Source of the DNA: Pogostemon cablin
Lineage: Eukaryota; Streptophyta; Magnoliopsida; Lamiales; Lamiaceae
Assembly (NCBI GenBank): GCA_023678885.1
Contig: JAHCLQ010000844.1
Coordinates: forward strand, 49,397-113,396
DNA: 64,000 nt
Direction of reading: 5' to 3'
The notes below the pieces were generated by a model, which saw only the letters and a program-made list of their open reading frames with translations, searched no databases and had not been told where the DNA came from. Shown piece after piece: positions 54,680-64,000 of the stretch. The translations under genes were made by a program, and so were the position numbers. The stretch's first letter is position 1; each line of letters begins with the position of its first letter.

Positions 54680-57668
54680 CCTCCTTCACCACGTCAATAC
54701 TATAACACTGAGACTCCATGGGCATCTTCATTGCTTTGTCCAAGTTGAAAAGAACTTCTTCTTTGTCCATCCGCAATCTAAGCTCTACTTTTTGAACATC
54801 AATCATAGCTCCAGCAGTAGCAAGGAAAGGTCTCCCCAAGATTAAAGGGATATTATCCTTGTCATCATCCATCTCTAGCACCAGAAAGTCCACAGGAAAG
54901 ACTAGCTTCTCCACTTTGACGAGAACGTCTTCAATTATTCCTTTTGGAAATGTCATCGACCTGTCCGCCAATTAGAGAAACACTTTTGTATGGGTCAACT
55001 CCCCCAAACCAAGCCTCTGAAAGATGGACAACGGCATTAAATTGATGCTTGCCCCTAGATAACATAAAGCACGCCTTGCCGGCCCCTTTCCGATCTCACA
55101 TAGAATAGTGAAGCTCCCCAGATCCTTCATCTTTTGCGGCAGCTTCCTTTGAATGATTGAGCTGCAATTCTCAAATAAATTTACCGTTTCAATTCCGGTT
55201 AAGCTCCGCTTCTTCAACAATATGTCTTTAAGAAATCGGGCATAGTACGGCATCTCCATGATTGCCTCTGAGAAAGGAATGCTCAAGCTTATCTTGTTCA
55301 TTATCTCTGTAAACTTCTTGAACTTCTCTTCCAATCCCTTCTTCACAAGCTTGTAAGGAAACGACGGAGGTATCTTTGTTTTGGGAATCCCCCATTAATC
55401 ACGATCAACCTTCTCCGCTTTCTCCTTTTTGGCTCTCAATCGCTTGGCTCTCTCCCACTTTTTCTCAGCTATTATCTCTGTACTTTGCTCATTCTGAACC
55501 ACTGGAGTAGCATCAACATCATCGAGAGTGTTTGGAGTAGCAATAGGCAACTTTTGGATGGGTTCGACCAAGGTTCGACCTGTGGAACAGGTCGAACCAG
55601 GCACGTAAAGGTCGAACCGCTCTTCTGGACAACTGCTCTCTTTTTGAATTTGAGGTTCGACCTGGGTTTGACCTGTTGAGTAGGTCGAACCATGGCCATC
55701 TAGGTCGAACCGACCTACTGTACTCCTTCCGCCCTCCGGTTCGACCAAGGTTCGACCTGTTTGATAGGTCGAACCATGTCCGTCGTGGTCGAACCGTTGC
55801 TTCAACAAAATAGAGTGCTCCAAGTTGTGCGGTTCGACCTAGGTTCGACCTGTTGGATAGGTCAAACCATCATTAATTTGGTCGAACCAGTGTTCTGGAA
55901 AAACAGAGTGCTCCGAATTGTCAGGTTCAACCATGGTTCGACCTGTATGCCTGGTCGAACCATTTGTATTTTGGTCGAACCGATACTGCGATTCTTCCTG
56001 ATCGTGTCCAGTGCGTTGGTTCGACTTCCCCTGTATGGTTCAACCTTCAATGTTGGTCGAACCATAGTCGAATCTTACCCTAGACATGTCCAAATTTGAT
56101 TCCGGCCTTATAGGTCCCTCGTACTGCATTCCCGACCTCAATGTGATGGCGTTGCAGGTCCTTGAATTCTCAATACTTTGAGACAGAAACTTCCCCTTCT
56201 CAAGAGTTTGAGTAAACTTGTTAACACTTCCTGCCATCTCCCCCATCAGCAATGTTAGGTCATTCACCTGCTTAGATATAACCTCATGGTTTACATCGAT
56301 TTTCTTTTCAAGTGTGGCCTCAAGGCGGTTCACTCTTTCATCGTTCTTGGCGATATACTTATTCACAGTATCCTCAAAACCCGGTTTCCCTTCTTCTACC
56401 TTAGCACCCGGATCAACACCCATCGGAGGTTGAATTGCATTATTCGGATTGCTCCATGAGAACTCCGGCCTCCTAGGCTGTTGATAACCACCCGGTGGAC
56501 CACGATTATTAAAGTTTCCTCGATAGTTCCCTTGGTAGTTCCGGTTTTCTTGATCTGGATACCTAGTTCCCTGAATACTTTGACCCATGGCATAGTGTGC
56601 CTCTTCCAACTCCTCTTGGATTGGTCCATCTTTCATTAGTTCCTGCTACATGATTGGTACGCGCTGAGATAATTCGCTGATTTGCTTCTGTTGGAATTCA
56701 AGTAGCTTGTTGATATTGGACAAGCTAGAGACGATCTCATCTTCTCTACTTGTTTTCACCATTGCTTGTTCAACCTGAGCTACCTTCCCAAGGACATAAG
56801 TACCTCTAACTCTATCAGTTGGCCAATCCCTCGAATTCATCGAAATATCTTCAAACAACTTCTCGACCTCTACGGATGACTTTGTAAGCAATGCTCCATT
56901 AGAAGAAGCATCCAATAACACTCATGAATCACAGTCCAATCCATTGTAGAATATACTGATATATTGAGCTTTAGATAGGCCATGTTGAGGACACTTCCTA
57001 AGCATGTCCTTGAATCTATCCCATGCTTCATGAAATTTCTCACCTCCACCGATAGTAAATTGGTTAATGTCTTACTTCATCTTAAACACCTTTGAAGGTG
57101 GCATGTACCTTTCCAAGAATCTTAACTTTAGTTGCTCCCAAGTGGTGCACTCAGCTGCGTTGATAGTGTCGTACCAATCTCTCGCCTTTTCAGTAAGCGA
57201 GAATTTGAACAAGAGGATCTTCCTAGCATCTTCATGTTCTCCTGCATCTTTTTGAGTACTTGCATAGCCCAAGAACTTGTTCAGATGCTGCTGCGGATCC
57301 TCGAAAGACCCTCTTGAAAAGGAGTTCCTTTCTATCATGCTAATAAGAGCGGGATGAAAATTGAAAGCTGCATTAGTTCCCCTCGCTCCTAGAAGCCCAA
57401 AATTTCCAGCCCCATTATTTCTGAAAACCTCTCGGATGGCTAGATTATCCGGATTCGCTGCCATGTTGACTGTCCCTACTCCCAAATTAACTTCAGTTGT
57501 AGCTTCAATCGTCTGCGAATTCTTCTCGTCAACTTCAACTCCAAAATGCAGAGCTTCAGTTGGATCAATAGTCTTTGCCTTGCTCTTCTTCTTCTTCTTC
57601 TTTCTTGACGATGCTCCGATTTCAGGATTATAGGGTTCAAGTTCACCTTTCTTTGATCTCGTGAGCAT
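54680..57668 (-). pseudogene. gag-protease frame of element B2, proximal part
   Basis: One reading frame of nearly 1000 codons from the start at 57668 (MLTRSKKGELEPYNPEIG) to the C insertion, broken only by stops (near 57071, 56924, 56645, 56038, 55395 and 54973) and not by frameshifts as far as I can see. Gag core: DPQQHLNKFLGYASTQKD, FSLTEKARDWYD, MPPSKVFKMK, CPQHGLSKAQY; a Gly/Asn/Pro-rich patch at ~56460-56560 in place of a zinc knuckle; then the hairpin array translated in frame as repeated FD-GST-TGRT-VEP peptides; a Lys/Arg/Glu linker; LGASINLMPLSIFQRLGLGE of the protease (the active-site CDL reads CYL here); and the VPVDFLV/IPLILGRPFLAT region. The Tyr in place of the catalytic Asp would inactivate the protease. 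Confidence 0.85.
55561..56074 (-). repeat. GGTTCGACC hairpin array within the B2 coding frame
   Basis: About 20 motif copies in five units of ~95-105 bp. Each unit is typically two GGTTCGACC followed by two GGTCGAACC, and the two inner ones form a perfect 10-bp stem (example 55749-55758 with 55766-55775, loop of 7). The array keeps the gag-protease frame open except for the stop near 56038. Confidence 0.9.
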
Positions 57669-57754
57669 ACACCTAAAAAGAACTAGAATTAAAACAGCAA
57701 AACAAGATAAATAGCCCTAATAAACTAGAAATAACAAAAAGATATTTTAAGCAG

Positions 57755-57772
57755 TCCCCGGTAACGGCGCCA
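57755..57772 (-). other. Primer binding site of element B2
   Basis: Plus-strand TCCCCGGTAACGGCGCCA, the complement of the tRNA-Asp site with one substitution (GTAAC for GCAAC), six bases from the 5' LTR. It ends at position 59 of the tRNA, the normal extent. Confidence 0.9.
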
Positions 57773-57778
57773 AGAACT

Positions 57779-59569
57779 TGATGCGTGATTTCTCAACACA
57801 CAATTAATCCCCAAGTATGAAGGATATCAATTGTAGTCTCGAAAGGTGACCAAGTGAATATCGAACCCAAGGGACGGCGTATTATTAATTTAATTATTAT
57901 CTAAATTGATTAAGACAATGCAATAAGATTTGATGGATTTAATTAACAACTACTAAACAAATAATTAAAATAACAAATAAAATAAAGTACCACTCGAAGA
58001 ATACGAAAGTGGATCAAGTAGGAGAATAGGTAGCTCTAGGATAATCCAGTTTTACTCATTAACTTCCCTTCCATGTGTCAATGTCCGACTCTGCCTTGTG
58101 GAATATGGATGCATCACTAAACCATGCATATCTACTCTATAGACACAAGTAAACATGCATGTAATACGTGTGAATAACCTCGGAGCTAGAGATATAATTT
58201 CACCCCCCTTTCTAGGTACTATCAGTATCAATTATTTCCCCCTAGGATTGGTACTCTAACCCGATATGACCTTCCTTTATAGGTACTATAAAATTATCCT
58301 CTTTATCCTACTTATTAACCTGAATTCAATTCAATTAATAAGTATTCATATAAGATAGTTCTAATAAGACTTCGAAATCCCTTCACTTAGAATTATAACT
58401 TAAAACCCTGCTCAACAGTGAACGCACTCAACCAATAACCATGTTATGTATTCAGACTCTACACAACGATTATTGATGCACAAAACGACTATGAGTATGG
58501 ATTAAAAAGGCACAATCTTATATAAAATAAACAACAAGTAGTGTTATACAGAGTATACACATGGAAGTTCAATTAACTAGATAAAGCCTTCATAACCCTA
58601 GTTCTACCAAAAAAACTCTAGCCCATGGTGTTGTAGGAAACACACATGGGTGTTGGATAGATCTTACCCGGATGTCTGGAAAATACAAGATAAATTAGGA
58701 AACGAATAAACCCTAGATGTGGTGTCATCGCGTCCTTCTCGCTCTTGAATCCTCCTCTTAGTTCTCCCCTTGATTTCACAAACGAATCTTTAAAGTGATG
58801 GATGGATGGAGGAAAGAATGAAGGTTGGGGGGTGATCCCCCCTTGTGGGGTGTTGTATGTTGTGGCCTCTCTTCTCCTCTCTTGTTGTTGTGTTTTTGGT
58901 GATTGGTGATGTCTGCATGAGCCTCCTTTTATACTTGTAATCACGTCTCTAGGGCTTGGAATGGGCTTTTCAAGTGATCACACGCGTTTTGGCCTCAAAA
59001 ATCCGGATAAGGTAAGTTTCCGCACGACGGTTCGACCTCAGCAAACAGGTCGAACCACTGGCCGCAGGTCGAACCACAGGTCAAACCCACTTACTGGACA
59101 ATTTCTGCACTTGGTTCGACTTCTTGTACAGGTCGAACCACTCCGTCTTGGTCTAACCACAGGTCGAACCATGCTACTGGACAATTTCTACTCCCGATTC
59201 AACCAACCGTCAGGTCGAACCCCCAACATCATGGTCGAATCCAATTTCTCGTGAACTGGTTCGACCATGGTTCGACCTGATAGACAGGTCGAACCCCTCG
59301 AGTCGTGGTCGAAACCCATCTCCTGCTACTTTGCAATGCTGGTTCGACCTGCTGGAGAGGTCGAACCCTCCTCCTGGTCTCGTCTTCGTCTCTTCGATTC
59401 TTGGCACTTCCACTTCGATTTTGCTATGAAAAACCACTTAAATAGCTCCACTAACACCTGATTCATGCTAATTCACAATATATATAGGTTTTCCACCTAT
59501 TTCTACCTCAAAACTCTCCAAAACTAGCACAAAACATGATGCCAAACTTGTGAATTTACACACTCATCA
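57779..59569 (-). repeat. 5' LTR of element B2
   Basis: 1791 bases, with a hairpin array at 59029-59372 and a TATA box at 58926-58934. Flanked on the right by the duplicated ATACC. Confidence 0.93.
59029..59372 (-). repeat. GGTTCGACC hairpin array in the B2 5' LTR
   Basis: Same array as 39774-40155 with a few substitutions and about 35 bases fewer at one end. Confidence 0.9.
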
Positions 59570-59574
59570 ATACC

Positions 59575-60057
59575 TTGCATTGATATGGTACCGTCGTGAC
59601 TCTCTAATATTAAATAAGAACGCCATTTGGGGGTTTTCCCTCCTGTTTATTGTTTTATTTCATTAGTGTGAGTAAGAATTTTTTATATTACGTGCTTATC
59701 GGAAATTACATCTTCTTGCAAAATTAGTTTCAGCTATAGTTTCTACTAAGTTTGGGGGTGTGATGTACTTATCTCATCGTAGCACCGAGAGTATAATTTT
59801 TTCTTTGTAACGTTTGTTAGGGGAGTTGATTTTTTTGCGGCATATTTAAACTTTAACCAGGTTTGATATGTCGATTTTTTTACAATTTGCCAAATGTTTA
59901 GTGGTGTTTTTATTGATTGTGTCATACACGGAGTATATGCACATAATTTTAGAGTCTTATAAGTGGTTCCTAGATTTGTTTTGGTACATAATGATCGTTA
60001 TTTGAGCTTGAAGTTTGCAGGCAATGGAAAATAGTGGATTTTGAAGGAACAGGGGCT
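59575..60057 (+). other. B1 post-pol non-coding region
   Basis: Resumes B1 after the B2 insertion. Contains GTCGTGACTCTC...GAACGCCATTTGGGGGTTTTCCCTC (59592-59643), the counterpart of the B2 block at 42430-42490, and an AAGTTTGGGGGTGTGATG tract (59750-59766) that mimics a purine tract. No ORF is supported. Confidence 0.7.
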
Positions 60058-60390
60058 CGATTCGATCAAGGAGACTGGTTGAACCAAGTAGCTTAGGTCG
60101 AACCAAGGATCAGAGAATTCGTTATAGGTCGATTCAACCAACATGATACGGTTCGACCAGGCATTCGACCAAGGGTGGAGGTCGAATTAGCGATCAGAGA
60201 AACTGGTACAGGCCAATTCGACAACGGGTTCGGTTGAACCTGCCACCTGAAAGTTTGTAATAGGCCGGTTCGACCAAGATACCCTGGTTCGACACATGGT
60301 TCGGGTCGAACCAAATGCTAAAAATCATCCAAAAGCTTGATTCAATCACGACAAGGTGATTTGAACACCTAGTTCGGGTCGAATCGTGCA
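60058..60390 (+). repeat. GGTTCGACC-type array in the B1 3' spacer
   Basis: A dozen or so diverged copies in both orientations, ahead of the env-position ORF. The position equals the B2 array at 41629-41999. Confidence 0.82.
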
Positions 60391-61162
60391 GATAAGTAGC
60401 CCTTTTTATTAGTTTTTCGCCCCTGTTTTGAACACTTTGCACACCACCCTCACTCGAATCCTCTCTGAACCAAAAATCCACTCTTCCAAACTTTGATTTC
60501 ACTTGGTTCTACTCCGATTAAACCACTTTCCATCCTTCCTATACCCGAATTTTCACAAAATTGGAGCCTTTTGGTTGCAAAACTAGGGTTCTTCATTCAA
60601 TTTGGGGATTTTTCGTACTTTGTTCAAATTTACCATGGCCGGATTAAAAGGTATGTTCTCTTGACCCTATTACCCTAGGATTGAAGTTCTATTTCTTGAT
60701 TTGGGGTGAGTAAGTTGATTGGACCAGTGTTTATGTGAATTTATGGTGTAATTTGAATTTTTGTGTGAATTTTCTTATGAACATGTGATGGTCTGATTTT
60801 AATTGTTGAATTGTTGCTAGACCCTGATGTTTACGTGAAATTGATGAGTAATTTGAGAAGTGAAGTGAAGCATGTTGAATTTTGAGTTGAATTATGAATT
60901 TTTGATAGAGGCATGCTAAAGGAATTGATGTAGTTGATGAAAATGTTGATAGTCCCTATTGAAAAGTTGAATTTGAAGTGGAATTGAATTAGCATGTGGA
61001 TGTTTTGATTGTTGAATTCATGGTGAAGTAGAAGCATGCTCGTTTGAAGATGATTATACATGAAAACTTGAAGTCTTGAGTAGAGTTTCATGTATAGTTA
61101 GTTGTGCATTGGATTTAGTTTGCTTTTCTTGTATCCATTTGGTATTGAAGTATTGTTTTGTA
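60391..61162 (+). other. Spacer before the env-position ORF of B1
   Basis: No ORF is supported. The end TATTGTTTTGTAG at 61150-61162 is a good 3' splice-site candidate and lies at the same place as ATTGTAG/ATG in element C. Confidence 0.55.
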
Positions 61163-62685
61163 GGAAAAGGAAAGGAGACTGAAGTTCGATCTAAGAAGAG
61201 ACAAGATAGGATATCTCGTGAGGATGAAGTAACAAAGAAACTAAGGCTTAAGGAGAGGCTGCCTAGGGATTTTAAGGTTCAAATGGAAAATTGGGAGGAG
61301 ATAAAGGATCGATGGGGCAATATGTCTGATAAGATCGCTCGAACGAGGTACCAAGATGATGGGGCCATGTTGACAATGTATATCCGAGAGGATATCATGT
61401 GGATGTTTGATCAAGTGGGTATACGTCATTTCATGGAGCTTAAGAAGCAGACGTACTTTCATGTGACTGCGGAGGTTTTATGTTCGATCACCGTCAAGAA
61501 GGGCTCTAGTTCCCTTCCTTATGAGTGTTCTTTCCAGCTGGGAGGCGAGATGAGAACATGGACAGCTGAAGATTTCTACATGTTGTTTGAAACTCTGAGG
61601 GGAACTCTAGGTATGAGAGTGGGCATTTCCAGTCGAATTATTTTTGGAGAGCGATTTCTGGAGAGGATATGGATTTCAAGACCAAGGATGCTCGTGCATC
61701 TTTGATTAGGAACCATGTTCTGCAATATATGGATCGAGTTTTGGAGAATACCATGTTCACCCGGTCTGAAGGAAGTTGTGTGTCGAGAGGAGAGTTGTAT
61801 GCTCTCTGGTGTATGTTGAATAGGGTGAAGTTCAATGTGGGCTCGTATTTAATTCAGCAGCTTTATAGATTTAGGAGTTCCATGTTTCAGAGAGTGAATA
61901 TCGATGGATTGCTCACTACTATGGCTGAGTTGTACCACATGGATTTCACTGGAATTACACCCATCCTGGAGGATCTGGATCTAGTTATGAGTGCATGTGT
62001 GAAGGCTGGATTTGCTTATCATCGTGATGGAGATTGGTTGTACACAAGGGGATCTAAGCCCTTTTCTTTCATGTTCCCATACGATGTAAGGGGCTTGACT
62101 ACGATCTGGGATGATGGTAACATGTTGATGAACACGTTGGTGCACGAGGCTATATCTATCACGTGTGTGAGGAGAGGTGATTAGAGGACTGTGGCTCAGA
62201 TGTACACTGCCGGGATGTATCAGGAGCTGCAGAGGATTGTCGATGAAGGGCAGCGAGTGCGGTTTGAGCCACAGTAGCATTAGCATGGAGAGAAGCAGGT
62301 CCATCCCGAGATGGATATTCCACAGCAGCATGAGGAGATGCTACCACCACCCATTCTAGCAGTGTCACAGCAACAGTATTGGGGCGGTCCTGATGAGTAC
62401 TTGAGGGAGCAGTTTAGGTTGATGAATGAGCATCTTGATAACCTGAATAATGAGCAGAAAGAGACGAACCGCTAATTGGGCTTGCTTACTACTAGTTATG
62501 CCGCACTTGGTATGAGATACACCGCTTTGCATGCTAACTACGTGGAGATGGATAGGAGATTGGGAAAGATGTAAGCTAATGAGCGGGAGTTAGATAGGAA
62601 ACTGAATAATCTCCACAGGGATTTTGATCATTGGCGCATGGAGATGAGTGATGATGATGATAAGGATGATGCTCCGGAAGAGTAG
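61163..62685 (+). pseudogene. Env-position ORF of element B1 (Athila ORF-1-like family)
   Basis: Homologue of the element C ORF at 49969. It starts with a basic stretch (KKRQDRISREDEVTKKLRLK), continues with MENWEEIKDRWGN and a KKQTYFHVTAEVLCSITV segment that lines up with PPTYLHLTAEFMSTLEV of C. After a frameshift near 61660 it continues with ARASLIRNHVLQYMDRV and FMFPYDVRGLTTIW. Stops at 62182, 62275 and others break the second half, which ends with an acidic SDDDDKDDAPEE (stop 62683-62685). No ATG lies right at the acceptor; the first in-frame Met is near 61283. No signal peptide or membrane anchor is visible. Confidence 0.75.
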
Positions 62686-64000
62686 GTTGCGCCAGGTTTT
62701 TTTTTCTTTATCTGTTTCATCTCATCTCCCTTCTCTTTTTCTCTCTTTACAGGATGGGTATTTATGGTGTGAGTGGCATGTACGTATATTGGGATTGAAT
62801 TGAGAGATGATACTTGATACTTGATGATGGTTTGGTTGGAGGTACTTGATTTGGATTGTTATAATGGGTTCTTTGCTAAGTATGTTGCATCCATATTTTG
62901 CATGTGTTGATTTTGTAGATGAGAAGCATGTATAACTTGTTAATATGTGGAATTCATTGTAGAATTGATCTTGATTATATGCTTTAAGGAGTCTTAGGAT
63001 TCTATTACCCGTGTGAGAATTTGAGCCTTATGAAATCATGCTACATCTATGCATGATAGTTTATTCTTGTGAGAATCGTTCATATGACCATATTCTAGAA
63101 CTTGGATTGGAGTCTTGTGTGAGACTTATGATTGATTAGTTATTAGGACATGATCTTAGGCCATTATTATTTATTTGAGTCACTTAGCCAAATTTTACAT
63201 TTTCATGTACTGTATAAATTATTGGAAGCCCTTTTGAGCCTTTACAAGCTTTTTTTTGCAAGCCTTTATTTATCCTTTACTTGAGCCGTGTTGAATACCC
63301 TATTCATTAGTAGAGAGTTGAGGTAAATAAATGCTAGCATGAATGTGAAGAAGAAAGGAAGAAAATTTGGATTGAGTAGCAAGAATGTGAAGAAAAGAAA
63401 GAAACGGTTAAATTTAGTTAGGGGTAGTGCCTGAAATCGGTACCTCGACTGCTTAGAAGGGTAGTGCCCGAAATTGGTATCCTTGTACTTTGAAGAAAGG
63501 AGAAATAAAGATGTTGATGCCAAACGTGAAGAAGGAGAAGTTGAATCGTAAAGATCATGAGAATAAGAAGGAGAGAGGAAGCTATTTGATGAAAAGTAAA
63601 ATTCCAAGGTAATTATCTACTAGTGAATTAGTCACTTTATCTATATTTTTCTACCTTTACCAAAGAGCCAACATTATAATCCAAAAGCAAGTCCTTTGTG
63701 ATCCTAGTAATGAAGTGATTATAAGTTGATTTTTGAGACTCTTGCCAAGCTTATGGTTACGCGGAAATATGAATCAAATTGAGCGTATATACTAACCAAT
63801 TAAAGTGTACATCTTTTATACTTGAGTGCGAGAGTAAACAATTATGCTGTGAGCTAGATGACTTAGTACTCCGAAGTGTATTATAATTAAGTGATGTTTT
63901 GCATGAATGAAATATATATGATGCGAGTGATACTTGTTTTAAGTTGATAGAGTTACATGTGTAAGTATGATTTGTATTTGACTAGATGGCTTGTGAAATT
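62686..64000 (+). other. 3' non-coding region of B1 to the window end
   Basis: Includes a pyrimidine stretch (62697-62750), then sequence homologous in reverse to B2 at 40364-41580, with a duplicated GTAGTGCC(T/C)GAAAT(C/T)GGTA motif at 63424-63480. The 3' LTR is not reached. No ORF is supported. Confidence 0.7.

Larger units (their letters stand above)
38524..59569 (-). mobile_element. Element B2: rearranged gag-protease element without RT/integrase
   Basis: Same family as B1, opposite orientation, flanked by the 5-bp duplication ATACC (38519-38523 and 59570-59574). LTRs are at 57779-59569 (5') and 38524-40349 (3'). Without element C (10.97 kb) it is about 10.1 kb. Element-strand order: 5' LTR, perfect-length primer site, gag, hairpin array, protease, charged tail, U5 fragment, primer site with tRNA copy, 3' non-coding region with a hairpin array, purine tract, 3' LTR. 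RT, RNase H, integrase and the env-position ORF are absent. Confidence 0.92.
25909..64000 (+). mobile_element. Element B1: Athila-type Gypsy element, host of nested insertions
   Basis: It starts at TGATGAGTATG (25909) with an LTR, a canonical tRNA-Asp primer site, gag, protease, RT, RNase H and integrase in that order. It is interrupted after integrase by element B2 (38524-59569) and resumes at 59575 with the 3' region and an env-position ORF. The 3' LTR lies beyond the window end. Coding parts carry many stops and frameshifts, and a 1.75-kb block is triplicated. This is the only element here with a complete set of pol domains, although all are broken. Confidence 0.88.

Noticed and set aside
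55561..56074. CRISPR array
   Set aside because: The 9-mer repeats alternate in orientation with irregular spacing, there are no cas genes, and the DNA is plant.
59750..59770. Purine tract with an LTR start at TGATGTACTT
   Set aside because: The G-rich AAGTTTGGGGGTG mimics the tract before LTRs, but the sequence after it does not match any LTR of the family.

Overview
The window is repeat-rich heterochromatin from a flowering plant, probably a eudicot. It consists almost entirely of LTR retrotransposons nested inside one another. The evidence is tRNA-Asp primer sites (TGGCGCCGTTGCC), gag/protease/RT/RNase H/integrase relics of the Ty3/Gypsy Athila type with an extra ORF after pol, Ty1/Copia LTRs (TGTTGG...CCAACA) with an initiator-Met primer site, and 5-bp target-site duplications. 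I see no intact host gene and no structural RNA gene. The species cannot be named from the sequence alone.

Layout. (1) 1-7843: a degenerate Gypsy relic in which a 2.16-kb block (R-U5, primer site, 5' part of gag) is repeated head to tail three times and ends in a fourth R-U5. (2) 7844-7949 and 24524-25908: unassigned flanking DNA. (3) 7950-16175: element A, an Athila-like element without RT or most of integrase; its 3' LTR is split by a reverse solo LTR (14457-16045, TSD CTTAT). (4) 16178-24518: a Copia element on the minus strand (TSD TCACC), landed at the right edge of A, with nearly identical LTRs, a decayed pol and a TRIM-like module at its primer site. (5) 25909 to the window end: element B1 (plus strand), the only one with recognisable RT, RNase H and integrase; a 1.75-kb RNase H/integrase/Copia-LTR block inside it is triplicated. 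(6) 38524-59569: element B2 (minus strand, TSD ATACC), inserted just after the B1 integrase. It has gag and protease but no RT; in its place are a charged tail, a U5-primer-site fragment and a copy of the 3' half of tRNA-Asp. (7) 43711-54679: element C (plus strand, TSD CCTCC), inserted in the protease region of B2. It has a long gag-protease ORF, no RT or integrase, and an ORF in the env position.

The order of insertion can be read directly: B1, then B2 into B1, then C into B2; separately A, then the solo LTR and Copia. A, B2 and C lack a polymerase and would have depended on enzymes supplied by relatives such as B1. Two recurrent designs deserve attention. B-family elements carry arrays of GGTTCGACC / GGTCGAACC hairpins at three fixed places (LTR U3, gag-protease boundary, spacer before the env-position ORF). 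A/C-family elements carry CpG-rich ACACGACTCGTGT-type modules in the LTR U3, and C also carries them in the spacer before its env-position ORF. The most unusual sequence is the tRNA-Asp copy at 42576-42618, whose only mismatch falls at tRNA position 58, the usual 1-methyladenosine.
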